Source: Planctomicrobium piriforme | Lineage (GTDB): Bacteria; Planctomycetota; Planctomycetia; Planctomycetales; Planctomycetaceae | Assembly (NCBI RefSeq): GCF_900113665.1 | Contig: NZ_FOQD01000001.1 | Coordinates: forward strand, 124,001 to 188,000 | DNA: 64,000 nt | Direction of reading: 5' to 3' | Shown: one piece after another, positions 1 to 9,153 of the stretch | Numbering within the stretch: the first letter of the stretch is position 1 | Layout: each line of letters starts with the position of its first letter | Position numbers and translations under genes: made by a program | The notes under the pieces: generated by a model | What the model was told of the DNA's origin: nothing | The model's input: the letters and a program-made list of their open reading frames with translations, nothing else | Database searches by the model: none

Positions 1-817
1 CAGGCTGCGTGCGCGAGCCGGTGTTCTCGAAGTAATTGAAGCCGTCGAGAAACTCTCCGCAGAGCAAGTCGAGATCACCATCACCATCGAAGTCCGCGAA
101 GTTCGGAGTCGGCTCGCCATAGGTGTCGACCGGCTTACCGGCCGCATGAACCTGAACGGGATCATCATATTTGGGTGAGTCGTTCGTGCCGCTGTTCTTG
201 AGGAAGTAGACGTACCCATGCAGCGGCCCACGCGTCCAATTGCCGGATTTGTCGAAGGCGTTGTCCCAACCATATTCCGTCCAGTCCCCAACTCCCACAA
301 TCAAGTCGACAGCGCCGTCGCCGTCGTAGTCGGTATACCGCCACTGATTCGCCCGAACCTTATTGGGGTGAATGTTCCCCTTCGGATAGATCTCGACCGG
401 CTTGCTGAATCCGTTCTGTCGGAAGTCGACGTATTCTTTCGCCGGAGAGAGGAAGCGAACGTGACCATTCACATACGACGGCATACCGTTCGGAATGGGC
501 GGTCCTACTTTGACGCCGGGTTTGAAGACCGGCATCGCCCCTTGCTGGCCGGGATTCTCAAAGAAGTAAGTCCCTGCGTATGGCACGTCCGGGCACGAGA
601 CCACCAGATCGAGATCGCCGTCCTGGTCCCAGTCCATCGGCAGCGGCCACGCCCAGAGCCCAACCCCCAGGTCAACCACCAACCCCGGCGACTGGTACTT
701 CAATCGCTCCGCGCCCGGCAACAGGGGCTTCGCAGGTTCGGCAGCAGTGACCACAGCCGTCAGCAAACTGAAGGCGAATAACGCCCGCACTGTCGACGCC
801 AATTCATTCCGCACCAT
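1..817 (-). CDS. FG-GAP/VCBS repeat secreted protein (3' part outside window)
   Basis: Reading leftwards from the ATG at 815-817, an open frame runs off the window edge with about 272 codons and no stop. The N-terminus has a hydrophobic segment (ALFAFSLLTAVVTA) ending in an Ala-rich cleavage site, so it is probably exported. Three calcium-binding style motifs of the FG-GAP/VCBS type are visible: DWDQDGDLDL, DYDGDGAVDL and DFDGDGDLDL, spaced as in beta-propeller repeats. Such proteins are common in planctomycetes and are thought to act in extracellular adhesion or carbohydrate contact; the ligand here is unknown. A G-rich stretch just upstream can serve as ribosome-binding site. The C-terminal part is not in the window. 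Confidence 0.85.
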   Translation of the reverse strand, partial: MVRNELASTVRALFAFSLLTAVVTAAEPAKPLLPGAERLKYQSPGLVVDLGVGLWAWPLPMDWDQDGDLDLVVSCPDVPYAGTYFFENPGQQGAMPVFKPGVKVGPPIPNGMPSYVNGHVRFLSPAKEYVDFRQNGFSKPVEIYPKGNIHPNKVRANQWRYTDYDGDGAVDLIVGVGDWTEYGWDNAFDKSGNWTRGPLHGYVYFLKNSGTNDSPKYDDPVQVHAAGKPVDTYGEPTPNFADFDGDGDLDLLCGEFLDGFNYFENTGSRTQP

Positions 818-986
818 GGCCCCGCCCCCATCAGTGATCGATTGATCCCCCGGCAGTCACTTTGAGTTTACCGCCGCGATCAATCTCCGGCACCCGTATT
901 GATCACTCTCACTTTGACAAACCGCAGCTGTCGGTCGATCATCCAGTCAGTCACTTCGTCACCCGAAAATCGATTCGAGCGCGCTC

Positions 987-3056
987 ATGCCTTTTTTGAT
1001 CATGCTATTGCTGCTGCTGACTCCATTGTTCTTACAGGCAGGCACGCCGCATCCCTCACTGCCGAAGGCCGGTTCGCTCGAAGGGCTGGGAGTCAATATT
1101 CACTTCGTGGACGCCAAGCCCGGTGAAATCGAAATGATCGAGGACGGCGGTTTTCAATGGGTGCGCATGGACCTGTTCTGGTCTTCGATCGAAACCGCGA
1201 AAGGGGTCTACAACTTCACCGGCTACGACCGCCTGCTGGCGGCGCTCGAGAAGCAGAAGATTCATCCGATCTTCATTCTTGCCTACGAAAACAATCTCTA
1301 CTGTGCCGACCGTTCCGTGCAGACGCCTGAAGCCCGCGCGGCCTATGCGAAATGGGCTGCCGCCTGCGTTTCGCACTTCAAAGGTCACGGCATCCTTTGG
1401 GAAATCTGGAACGAGCCCAACCACAAAGGGTTCTGGAAACCGATGGTGAACGTGCAGGAGTACTCGTCCATGGCGCTGGAAGCCTGCAAAGCGATTCGCA
1501 CCGCCGCCCCCAACGAGTGCATCATCGGGCCAGGTCTCGCGAACATCGATCTCCCCTATGTCGAAGAGTGCTTCAAGGCGGGCTTGCTCGACTACTGGGA
1601 TGCCGTCTCGGTTCACCCGTATCGACAGACCGGGCCCGAGCCCGCGATTCAGGAGTATTCTCAGCTCCGACAGTTGATTGCGAAGTATGCGCCGGCCGGT
1701 CGAGAGATCCCGATTCTCTCCGCGGAATGGGGCTATTCCACCACCTGGTTCAACTCCGACGACGAGCGCCAGGCGAAATACCTCGCACGCGAATTCCTGG
1801 TCAATCTCTCAAACAACATTCCACTTTCGATCTGGTACGACTGGCACGACGACGGTGAAGATGCCGCCGAGAAAGAACATCGTTTCGGAATCGTCTACTT
1901 CAAGCACTTTCCCGGCCGCAAATTGCCCTACGACCCCAAGCCGGCCTATCAGGCGATGAAAACGCTGGCCTCTACGCTCAAACGCTTTGAGTTCGTCAAA
2001 CGGATCGCCACCACCTCGGCTGACGACTATGTGCTGCTCTTTCAACGTGGGAAGGACCAGCGGCTGGCGGTCTGGACCAGCACCGACATCCGGCACGAGA
2101 TCGAACTCCCCGCCAGCGCGGGCGAGTTTGAAATCGTCTCGCTTCTCGGAGACAAACGAACGAAGCTCACCGCCAAACGCAGCTCTCTCAAAGTCTCGCT
2201 GTCCGAGAGCGTGCAGTACCTCATTCCCAAAGTTCCGAATCAGGGGCTGGCCGATGCACCGGTTGCTCACCCGCTGGAACTCACGATGGCCCCCCGGCCT
2301 GGTTCCGAACTGCTCGTGCGCGTGGTGAACCCCACGCAGCAGGCGTTTCAGGGGAAGGCGACCATCCTGACCTCGGCGATCATCAAACCGAAAGTGACCG
2401 AGCAACCGCTGACGTTCGCCACAGGTGAAATGGAAAAGGTGCTGTCGTTCCCGTTGCCAGCCAAGCTTCCGGAGATCGCCGACATCGGGATTCGCATCGA
2501 CAACGAACAGAACCAGACGATCGCCCAACTGCTGCCGAAAAAATATCGAATGGTCTCGGCCGACTACCTGAAGACGGCACAAATTCACCCAGACGGAGAA
2601 AAGAGCGTCGGCTCAGATCAGTCGATGTCGCTCGCCAGTGCCCCGCCCGAGTGGCCAGGCAATGTCGGGCCTGCCTACCAGATCGACTACCGCTTCGATG
2701 AAGGCTGGAAGTATCTCATCGTCAACAACACCGATCCGAAACTACGGGCGATCAAAGACGAACCGGCCGCGTTCGGAATCTGGATCTATGGCGACGACCA
2801 GCGCCTGGTGGCGCCGCGCATGCGGGTGTTCGATGCCAGCGGCCAGACCTGGCAGCCAACCTATGGAGACATCACCTGGAAAGGGTGGCGTTTCGTCCGC
2901 CTGGAACTGACTCCTTCCATCACCCATTGGGGCGGAGCGAAAGATCACGTCCTGCACTTCCCGCTGCAATGGGACCAGATCTTCCTGCTCGACAACACGT
3001 CCCGCAAAGCCACCAAAGGCACTATCTACATTGCCGCGCCGGTGGTGCTGTATTGA
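987..3056 (+). CDS. Secreted glycoside hydrolase, clan GH-A (GH5/GH39-like)
   Basis: The 689-residue product begins with a strongly hydrophobic signal peptide (FLIMLLLLLTPLFLQAG). Residues about 30-340 read as a (beta/alpha)8 retaining glycosidase: the acid/base glutamate lies in WNEPN (E143) and the likely nucleophile in ILSAEWGY (E247), with VHPY between them. Residues about 350-689 form a second, beta-rich part that may be a sandwich or carbohydrate-contact domain. The family is known to cleave beta-glycosidic bonds in polysaccharides; the substrate cannot be read from sequence, and the exact GH family (5, 39 or a related unclassified group) is uncertain. A composite repeat begins 2 nt after its TGA stop. 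Confidence 0.8.
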   Translation: MPFLIMLLLLLTPLFLQAGTPHPSLPKAGSLEGLGVNIHFVDAKPGEIEMIEDGGFQWVRMDLFWSSIETAKGVYNFTGYDRLLAALEKQKIHPIFILAYENNLYCADRSVQTPEARAAYAKWAAACVSHFKGHGILWEIWNEPNHKGFWKPMVNVQEYSSMALEACKAIRTAAPNECIIGPGLANIDLPYVEECFKAGLLDYWDAVSVHPYRQTGPEPAIQEYSQLRQLIAKYAPAGREIPILSAEWGYSTTWFNSDDERQAKYLAREFLVNLSNNIPLSIWYDWHDDGEDAAEKEHRFGIVYFKHFPGRKLPYDPKPAYQAMKTLASTLKRFEFVKRIATTSADDYVLLFQRGKDQRLAVWTSTDIRHEIELPASAGEFEIVSLLGDKRTKLTAKRSSLKVSLSESVQYLIPKVPNQGLADAPVAHPLELTMAPRPGSELLVRVVNPTQQAFQGKATILTSAIIKPKVTEQPLTFATGEMEKVLSFPLPAKLPEIADIGIRIDNEQNQTIAQLLPKKYRMVSADYLKTAQIHPDGEKSVGSDQSMSLASAPPEWPGNVGPAYQIDYRFDEGWKYLIVNNTDPKLRAIKDEPAAFGIWIYGDDQRLVAPRMRVFDASGQTWQPTYGDITWKGWRFVRLELTPSITHWGGAKDHVLHFPLQWDQIFLLDNTSRKATKGTIYIAAPVVLY

Positions 3057-3058
3057 GC

Positions 3059-3330
3059 GGGGAGTCGAGGGTCCAGTGTCGAGAGTCCAGAGCCAGACAC
3101 GGAGTTGAGTGACGAGTGCTGAGGGTTGAGTGTGGGAATTCGCTCCCTCGCCCCGAGAGCGACGGGCCACCTGTTCAAGCAATCCTATCGGGGAGAGGGG
3201 CCGAGGAGTCCAGTGTCGAGAGACGAGAGTCCAGAGCCAGAAAGGATCTGTTCTTCACTCGACGCTCAACCCTCATCGCTCAACGTCTTCCAATGACAAA
3301 TGAAAAATGACAATTGACCAATGACAAATG
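3059..3330 (+). repeat. Composite intergenic repeat (modules B-T-A-B-T'-F)
   Basis: Fills the spacer after the glycoside hydrolase. Module B (core CCAGTGTCGAGAGTCCAGAG) lies at 3059-3101, module T (GTTGAGTGACGAGTGCTGAG type) at 3104-3131, the G-rich palindrome A at 3142-3207 with its right end truncated, B again at 3207-3242, an inverted T-like stretch, then module F (CAATGACAAATG type) at 3291-3330. The same modules in similar order recur after other genes in the window. No ORF is credible here. Confidence 0.8.
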
Positions 3331-3402
3331 ATTCTCTGACCCCATGTTGTCGCCCGCTTTCACCTCACAGATCCGCCTCTCTCTGCGTATTCTGATTCGG
3401 CT

Positions 3403-4101
3403 TTGATGAACGTCGGATCATTTTCCCAAGTTGTTCTCATGTCGACCTCCGCCGCGAGACTGGTGCAGAAGTCTCTTCCCTGGCTGGCTGCCCTGCTAAT
3501 CCTCAAGGTGACAGCGGCGGTGTTGCTGAAGTACGTCGACTACTTCCCGCCGAACTTCAACTCGGACTTCCTCCGCGGCCGTGAGCAGACGTTTTGGGGG
3601 AGTTACCAATGGGCGTTCTACGTCCACATTGTCTCCGGTCCAGTTTCTCTATTACTGGGTCTGCTCTTGCTCAGCACAGCATTTCGACGGAGATACCCGT
3701 TATGGCATCGCCGGCTGGGGCGAATTCAGGGTCTTTGCGTGCTGCTGATGGTGGTCCCCAGCGGGCTGTGGATGTCCTTCTACGCAGCGGCCGGTCCCAT
3801 CGCCGCAACGGCCTTCGCCAGCCTGTCACTCGCCACCGGCTTCTGCACCGCCAGCGGTTGGCGCGCCGCGATGCAGCGCCATTTCAAGGAACACGAACGC
3901 TGGATGCAGCGCAGCTACCTGTTGCTCTGCTCGGCGGTCTTCATCCGCATCCTCGGCGGACTGGGAACGGTGCTGGAAGTGCAATCCCTATGGTTCGACC
4001 CGATCGCCTCGTGGGTATGCTGGGTGGTGCCGCTGGCGATATTGGAGAAGTCCAGTGTCGAGAGTCGAGTGTCCAGAGCCAGAGGGGGAGTTGAGGGTTG
4101 A
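3403..4101 (+). CDS. DUF2306-like membrane protein with repeat-encoded tail
   Basis: Up to 232 residues with about four to five membrane segments. The pattern of the family is visible: a HIVSG segment, an HRRLGRIQG segment and an H..WM.RSY..L segment followed by V.IR. No biochemical role is established for DUF2306. The start is uncertain: TTG 3403, ATG 3406 or ATG 3439; the last gives MSTSAARL and keeps the first membrane helix intact, but none has a clear Shine-Dalgarno. The final 15-17 codons (from KSSVESRV onwards) and the TGA stop are encoded by modules B and T of the dispersed repeat, so the native C-terminus has been replaced or extended by repeat DNA. Confidence 0.7.
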   Translation: MMNVGSFSQVVLMSTSAARLVQKSLPWLAALLILKVTAAVLLKYVDYFPPNFNSDFLRGREQTFWGSYQWAFYVHIVSGPVSLLLGLLLLSTAFRRRYPLWHRRLGRIQGLCVLLMVVPSGLWMSFYAAAGPIAATAFASLSLATGFCTASGWRAAMQRHFKEHERWMQRSYLLLCSAVFIRILGGLGTVLEVQSLWFDPIASWVCWVVPLAILEKSSVESRVSRARGGVEG

Positions 4102-4219
4102 GAGTTGAGTGTGCAATCGGCTCCCCTCGCCCCGAGGGTGATGGACCTGTGAGTCGAGGCGAACCTATCGGGAAGAGGGGCCGGGTGAGGGGCGGAGTCC
4201 AGTGTCCAGGGTCGGTGTC
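4048..4219 (+). repeat. Composite repeat B-T-A-B overlapping a gene 3' end
   Basis: Module B at 4048-4082, T at 4089-4112, palindrome A at 4121-4194 (CCCCTCGCCCCGAGGG to GTGAGGGG) and B again at 4195-4219. The left end lies inside the DUF2306 reading frame and supplies its stop at 4099-4101. Same orientation as the gene it follows. Confidence 0.8.
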
Positions 4220-4259
4220 CATTGCGTGACAGAGCCCAAAGCGTCAGCGACGGGAATTC

Positions 4260-5021
4260 CTAAAACTCACCAACTGTCTCCCCGCCGGCAATCGTCATCA
4301 ATGCCTTGCGGGTTTCAGGAGTGAGTTCTGTTTTGAGATATTGCAGGCTGCCGCCAGCCATCAAGACGAATATCTTGCCGGCATGGGCTTTCGCCAGTTT
4401 GTCATCGAACTCGAGAGACAGGCTTGGATCACCATCATCAGGGGCCATCCAGTAAACGGCATGGTCTTTGTCGGTTTCAAACACGGCGACTGTTTCATGA
4501 TGATTGTCGGTGATCTCAGAGAGCTTTCGCCCTCGAGTTGGGTGAAAGCAGAAATTTTCCCCGACGACTGCCAGATAGGTCGTGTAACCCGGGGGCAGTT
4601 CGGCAACTGGACAGGCATAGCACCGCACGGTTGTAGCCCGCACTTCAGCATTGGCCGGATCGTCCCAGGGTTTGCCGAGGTTGATCTTATCGTACAACGC
4701 CTGTTGATCCAGAAATGGCAGAATCAACGTCCGCCAACTGTGCAGTCGCTTTCCCTGAGCATCAACAGTGTAAGCCGGAGGGAGCGAGCCATAGGTCTCG
4801 TGATAGTTATGCAGCGCGAGGCCAATGAGTCGGAGGTTTGTCGAGCAGTCCCTCTTGGTGACGATTTCTCGCGGACTCTGCAGAGCAGGCAGCATGAGCG
4901 CCAAACCGATCAGGAGGACCACAAGAATCACCCCCGCCCTGATGAAGAGTGATTTTTGCCCCTCGTTCGATTTGGCAGACTCATTCTCTGGTTCTGGCCA
5001 AATTCTGGATTCCTCGACCAT
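4260..5021 (-). CDS. Short DUF1559 paralog 6 of 6 (divergent, lost H/DG motif)
   Basis: Last gene of a six-gene tandem array read right to left. 253 residues: a short polar N-terminus, one membrane helix (about residues 27-46, VILVVLLIGLALMLPAL), then a DUF1559-like periplasmic domain with C..NL..IGLALHNY, SLPPAYTVD, LHSWRTLILPFLDQ and KPWDDPAN, ending MTIAGGETVGEF. Unlike its five siblings, the C-terminal H..G.....DG motif is degenerate (AHAGKIFVLMAGGSLQ), which suggests relaxed or changed function. It lacks the GFTLIELLVVIA prepilin leader of ordinary DUF1559 proteins. Function unknown; membrane-anchored, domain probably outside the cytoplasmic membrane. Confidence 0.75.
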   Translation of the reverse strand: MVEESRIWPEPENESAKSNEGQKSLFIRAGVILVVLLIGLALMLPALQSPREIVTKRDCSTNLRLIGLALHNYHETYGSLPPAYTVDAQGKRLHSWRTLILPFLDQQALYDKINLGKPWDDPANAEVRATTVRCYACPVAELPPGYTTYLAVVGENFCFHPTRGRKLSEITDNHHETVAVFETDKDHAVYWMAPDDGDPSLSLEFDDKLAKAHAGKIFVLMAGGSLQYLKTELTPETRKALMTIAGGETVGEF

Positions 5022-5070
5022 TCCCCGGTCACTCTGCTTTCATGAGCCATTCGAAATGAAATGACGACGC

Positions 5071-5832
5071 TCAATACTCTCCGACTTCTTCACCGCCGGC
5101 GATCGTCATCAGGGCTTTGCGAGTGGTTGTCGGCATCGAAACGGAAATGAGTCGCACACTGCCGTCGCCGATCCCAATGTGAGTCCCGCCAGTATGCGAA
5201 AAGTCTCCCTGTTCTTTGAAAGTGAGAAACCATTCTGGATCGCCATCCGTTGGCGACATCCAGTGGACGGAGTGCTTCGCATTGGTTTCAAAAATCATCA
5301 CCGTGTTGCTCATTCCATCTTTGATTTCTGACCATCGACGACCGCGTGTGGGGTGGAAACAGAACTCATCTCCAACCATCGCCAGATAGGTCGTCTGAGT
5401 CGGCGAAATTTTGGTGTCGAGGCAATGAAAATGTCGCACCACGGTGTTTCTCGCGATTTCATTCGCCGGATCGTCCCAGGGTTTTGATAGATCGATTTTG
5501 TCGTAAAGCTCCTGCTGATCGAGAAACGGCAGCAGCAGGGTCCGCCAGCTGTGCAGGGGCTTGCCTTCGGCATCGACCGTATACGCCGGCGGCAATGATC
5601 CGTACATATCGCTGTAGTTGTAGATCGCTAGTGCAATCTGCTTGAGATTGTTCTTGCAGGGGCTCCTCGGACGACTGCCGGTAGACGATTGCGATGCGGG
5701 AAGGAGAAGTGCCACCAGAATCAAGATGACAATCGCAACGACGCCATATTCAAGAAAAAATCGGCCCCACGACCGCTCCGGCTTCCAATGTTCCTTATCG
5801 GCCTCCAGTTCGTGATCAGATGACTCTGTCAT
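5071..5832 (-). CDS. Short DUF1559 paralog 5 of 6
   Basis: About 253 residues from ATG 5832 (MTESSDHE). This start matches those of siblings (MTESSDH, MTERSG) and leaves a spacer like the others; a longer frame begins at 5877. One membrane helix (VVAIVILILVALLLP) follows the RSWGRFFLEYG motif shared by most copies. The domain has C.NNLKQIALAIYNY, SLPPAYTVDAEGKPLHSW, LPFLDQ, KPWDDPAN, and an intact HTGGTHIGIGDGSVR motif. Ends MTIAGGEEVGEY. No prepilin leader. Role unknown. Confidence 0.75.
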   Translation of the reverse strand: MTESSDHELEADKEHWKPERSWGRFFLEYGVVAIVILILVALLLPASQSSTGSRPRSPCKNNLKQIALAIYNYSDMYGSLPPAYTVDAEGKPLHSWRTLLLPFLDQQELYDKIDLSKPWDDPANEIARNTVVRHFHCLDTKISPTQTTYLAMVGDEFCFHPTRGRRWSEIKDGMSNTVMIFETNAKHSVHWMSPTDGDPEWFLTFKEQGDFSHTGGTHIGIGDGSVRLISVSMPTTTRKALMTIAGGEEVGEY

Positions 5833-5883
5833 ACCTGCCCCCGCTCTCTGAACTGATGACCGTCCCCGCGCTCCCACCCGACT

Positions 5884-6651
5884 TCAAAACTCTTCGAGTT
5901 CTTCACCACCGGCGATCGTCATCAGGGTCTTCCGAGTCTTCTCCGTCAATTTCACGCCCATACCCACGAAGCGCACGCTGCCATCGGCCAACGCTACATA
6001 AGATCCGCCAGTGTGGGTCTGAGGGGTTTTGTCGTTGCATTGCAGAAACAGTTCGGCACCGCCATCGTCAGGTGATCCCCAGCCGACTGCGTGACTTTTG
6101 TCTGTTTCGAAGATCATGACGGTGTTCGGCAACCCATCGGTGATCTCGGTGAAAGCTCGCCCCTTGGTCGGAGCAAAGCAGAAATCGTCGCCTGAGAATG
6201 CCAGATAGGTTGTCTGTGTGGGGGCAAGATCAGCGCTGGGACATTGATAGACAGCCAACTGTGCCGACATGACTTCGGCATTCGCCGGGTCGTCCCATGG
6301 TTTGTTTAGATCGATTTTGTCATACAGCGGCTTCTGATCGAGATAGGGCAGAATCAATGTGCGCCAGCTATGCAGCCTGTTTCCTTGCACATCGACAGTG
6401 TACGCAGGTGGGAACGAGCCGTAATCCTCCTGATAGTTGTGCAGCGCGAGACCGATGTGCTTGAGGTTATCTTTGCACTGCTCTCGTCGTGCTTCTCCAC
6501 GGGGAACATTTGGGACGGGAAGAAGCAATGCGACAAGCACGGCGAGAATCAGACCTAACGTGGCATATTCAACCCAGTGATGAGGCCACAAACGCATTTG
6601 TGACCTCGATTCTGAATGTTGCGCACGACCGTGGTCCGATGATGCTGCCAT
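5884..6651 (-). CDS. Short DUF1559 paralog 4 of 6
   Basis: 255 residues. Polar N-terminus of about 28 residues, membrane helix LGLILAVLVALLLPV, then C..NLKHIGLALHNY, SFPPAYTVDVQGNRLHSW, LPYLDQ, KPWDDPAN, a CPSADL cysteine motif shared with copies 3 and 6, and HTGGSYVALADGSVRFV near the C-terminus. Ends MTIAGGEELEEF. The FCFAPTKGRAFTEITDG segment is closest to the copy at 6739, suggesting these two share a more recent duplication. No prepilin leader; function unknown. Confidence 0.75.
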   Translation of the reverse strand: MAASSDHGRAQHSESRSQMRLWPHHWVEYATLGLILAVLVALLLPVPNVPRGEARREQCKDNLKHIGLALHNYQEDYGSFPPAYTVDVQGNRLHSWRTLILPYLDQKPLYDKIDLNKPWDDPANAEVMSAQLAVYQCPSADLAPTQTTYLAFSGDDFCFAPTKGRAFTEITDGLPNTVMIFETDKSHAVGWGSPDDGGAELFLQCNDKTPQTHTGGSYVALADGSVRFVGMGVKLTEKTRKTLMTIAGGEELEEF

Positions 6652-6738
6652 TGCGGGCTGCTTTCAATTGACAGTAGCGGCGTCAACGCCGTTCATGACC
6701 CAGGTAATTTCTCACCCTTCGAATTCTATCCCCACTCC

Positions 6739-7506
6739 TCAATACTCTCTCACTTGTTCGCCACCGGCAATCGTCATCAGTGCCCGACGAGTTCCCCGAG
6801 AAACCCCAGTACGGATGAATCGCACGCTGCCGTCGGCCAGGGTCACATATGTGCCTCCAGGATGAACTTCCTGTGGAGTTTTTATGCTGAATAGCGGAAA
6901 GGACTGGGAACGCTCATCGTATGGGGACATCCAGTCAACCGAATGACTTGTGTCTGATTCCAGGATCATGACGGTTTTCGATAACCCATCGGTGATCTCG
7001 TCCAACGTCCTCCCTCGGGTCGGAGCAAAACAGAAATCATCGCCGGTAAACGCCAGATAGGTCGTTCGGGTGGCTCCGAGTCCAGCGCTCGGGCATCGGT
7101 ATGCAGTCACTGGCGTCGATCGAGCTTGAGCATTCGCCGGATCGTCCCAAGGTTTGCTCAGATCGATTTTCTCGTAGAGCAGCTTCTGATCAAGATAGGG
7201 CAAAATCAACGTCCGCCAGCTGTGTAAGCGATTCCCTTTAGTATCGACGAGGTAAGCGGGCGGCAGAGAGCCGTATGCTTCCTGGTAGTTGTGTAATGCG
7301 AGCGAGATTTGTTTGAGGTTTTCTCGACACTGCGCTCGCCGGACTGCTTCTTTGGCTCTGTCACGCAAGTTCGGCGGAAGCACGGCGACAAGAATCACCA
7401 AGCCCACCACGACGATCCCCCACTCAAAGAAAAACCTCGCCCACGATCGCTTTGGCCGCGATTTCTCTGAGGGCTGTCCTCTGACGGAGCCAGATCGTTC
7501 TGTCAT
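6739..7506 (-). CDS. Short DUF1559 paralog 3 of 6
   Basis: 255 residues beginning MTERSGS. It shows the RSWARFFFEWG motif, a membrane helix (IVVVGLVILVAVLPP), C.ENLKQISLALHNY, SLPPAYLVD, LHSWRTLILPYLDQ, KPWDDPAN, CPSAGL and HPGGTYVTLADGSVRFI, ending MTIAGGEQVREY. The gene is separated by 87 nt from the next copy downstream, the largest gap of the array. No prepilin leader; function unknown. Confidence 0.75.
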   Translation of the reverse strand: MTERSGSVRGQPSEKSRPKRSWARFFFEWGIVVVGLVILVAVLPPNLRDRAKEAVRRAQCRENLKQISLALHNYQEAYGSLPPAYLVDTKGNRLHSWRTLILPYLDQKLLYEKIDLSKPWDDPANAQARSTPVTAYRCPSAGLGATRTTYLAFTGDDFCFAPTRGRTLDEITDGLSKTVMILESDTSHSVDWMSPYDERSQSFPLFSIKTPQEVHPGGTYVTLADGSVRFIRTGVSRGTRRALMTIAGGEQVREY

Positions 7507-7548
7507 GGCCTTGCTCGCAACGGCAACAATGCAATTGAAATGAGAGGA

Positions 7549-8310
7549 TCAATACTCTTCGACTTTGTCCCCGCCCGCAATCGTCATCAACGCGGCACGA
7601 GTTTTGGCGGGAGTCGATGCACGGAAGAATCGTGCGCTGCCATCGACATGCGCGACGTTGATCCCTCCGGGATGTGCCAATGGACTCTTCGCATCGAAAT
7701 TGAGAAACCATTTCGGGTCACAATCGTTCGGCGACATCCAATGGACGGCATGCTCGCGATCCGTCTCCAGGACCATCACTGTCTGGTTTGTTCCATCCTT
7801 GAATTCTGATAGAGCGCGTCCCCGCGTCGGGTGAAAACAGAGGTCATCGCTGGCCATGGCGACGAAGGTCGTCTGACCTGCCGGCAGTTCTGTCTCCGGA
7901 CATTGAAAAGCCCGCACAACCGTCTTGAACGCGACTTCATTCGCCGGGTCGTCCCAGGGCTTCGACAGATCGATGGTCTTGTAAAGCTTCTCTTGATCGA
8001 GGAACGGCAGGATCAAAGTCCGCCAACTATGCAACGGCTTGCCCAGTGCGTCCACGGTGTAAGCAGGCGGCAACGAGCCGTACTGCTCACTGTAGTTCAG
8101 CACTGCCAGGGAAATATATCTCAGATTGTTCAGACACTGGACTCGTCGAGCGGGTTCTTTCGCAAATCGCACGTTTGGAAGCAGCAGCGCCAAGAGGATC
8201 AGGAGAGCAAAAGCGATGGCGCCATATTCGACAAAGAACCACGTCCACGAATGCACCCGTTTCGGCGTTTCCAATTTCGTTTCCGGTATGTGATCAGACG
8301 ACTCTGTCAT
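7549..8310 (-). CDS. Short DUF1559 paralog 2 of 6
   Basis: 253 residues beginning MTESSDHI. HSWTWFFVEYG precedes a membrane helix (AIAFALLILLALLLP). Domain motifs: C.NNLRYISLAVLNY, SLPPAYTVDALGKPLHSW, LPFLDQ, KPWDDPAN, FCHPTRGR-like FHPTRGRALSEFKDG, and HPGGINVAHVDGSARFF. Ends MTIAGGDKVEEY. Downstream spacer to the next copy is 42 nt. Function unknown. Confidence 0.75.
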   Translation of the reverse strand: MTESSDHIPETKLETPKRVHSWTWFFVEYGAIAFALLILLALLLPNVRFAKEPARRVQCLNNLRYISLAVLNYSEQYGSLPPAYTVDALGKPLHSWRTLILPFLDQEKLYKTIDLSKPWDDPANEVAFKTVVRAFQCPETELPAGQTTFVAMASDDLCFHPTRGRALSEFKDGTNQTVMVLETDREHAVHWMSPNDCDPKWFLNFDAKSPLAHPGGINVAHVDGSARFFRASTPAKTRAALMTIAGGDKVEEY

Positions 8311-8357
8311 TGCATTTCATTCTTAGAAGTTGAATCCCTAGCCCCGAGAGCCGCAGG

Positions 8358-9119
8358 CTAAAACTCTCCGACCGTTTCCCCGCCTGCGATTGTCATCAAG
8401 GCTTCGCGAATGGCAACCGGGCTGGCAACATCGAACATCCGCACGCTGCCATCCATCAGAGTCATCTGTATCCCCCCTTTGTGGGAGATGGGATTTTTCT
8501 CGCTAAAGCTCAGAAACCACTTCGGGTCACCGTCGTCAGGCGACATCCAGTGGACGGCATGGTCTGAATCGGTCTCGAAGATCATCACGGTGTTGCTCAT
8601 GCCATCTTTGATTTCAGAGAACGTCCGCCCACGGGTTGGGTGGAAACAGAAGTCTTCGCCAACCATCGCCATGTAAGTCGTCTGAGTTGGTGAGATATTG
8701 GCACTGGGGCACTGAAACGTAGGGAGAGCGGTTTTGAATGCCAGCTCATTCGCGGGGTCATTCCAAGGCTTCGACAAATCAATGGTGCGGTACAGCGCAA
8801 TCTCACCGAGAGACGGTAGCAACAAAGTCCGCCAACTGTGTAGCGGCTTGCCGTTGGCATCCACGGTATAGGCAGGCGGGAGCGATCCGTAGACTTCATA
8901 GTAGCTGTGAATTGCCATCCCAAGCTGCTTGAGGTTGTTTTTGCACTGAATTCGTGGGCCGGCTTCTCTGACATTTCGCTGCGCCGGAAGGAGCAGTGCA
9001 ATCAGAAACAGAATGGCGAAGACGGCTGCGCCACACTCAAGCACGAACCGCGTCCACGAACGCCCCCCCTTCGGCGGCTCCTGAGGCACTTCCGGCCCGA
9101 AATCGAGGGGATCAGTCAT
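8358..9119 (-). CDS. Short DUF1559 paralog 1 of 6 (first of the array)
   Basis: About 253 residues from ATG 9119 (MTDPLDF), preferred over 9134 because GGGAA lies about 8 nt upstream and the length then matches the siblings. RSWTRFVLECG, membrane helix (AAVFAILFLIALLLPA), C.NNLKQLGMAIHSY, SLPPAYTVDANGKPLHSW, KPWNDPAN, CPSANIS and HKGGIQMTLMDGSVRMF are visible. The usual LDQ after LHSWRTLLLP is SLGE, a difference from the other five. As the most upstream gene, the promoter of the array should lie in 9120-9370, which is occupied by two G-rich repeats. Confidence 0.75.
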   Translation of the reverse strand: MTDPLDFGPEVPQEPPKGGRSWTRFVLECGAAVFAILFLIALLLPAQRNVREAGPRIQCKNNLKQLGMAIHSYYEVYGSLPPAYTVDANGKPLHSWRTLLLPSLGEIALYRTIDLSKPWNDPANELAFKTALPTFQCPSANISPTQTTYMAMVGEDFCFHPTRGRTFSEIKDGMSNTVMIFETDSDHAVHWMSPDDGDPKWFLSFSEKNPISHKGGIQMTLMDGSVRMFDVASPVAIREALMTIAGGETVGEF

Positions 9120-9153
9120 TGCACGAATTCCCAAAAGACTTGAATTGCATCAA

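Noticed and set aside
1056..2588. Long minus-strand ORFs inside the glycoside hydrolase gene
   Set aside because: They are antisense frames of a clear homolog with signal peptide and catalytic motifs; high GC gives long shadows.
3059..4219. CRISPR-like array
   Set aside because: The repeated units are modular and imperfect, with no regular spacers, and no cas genes are in the window.
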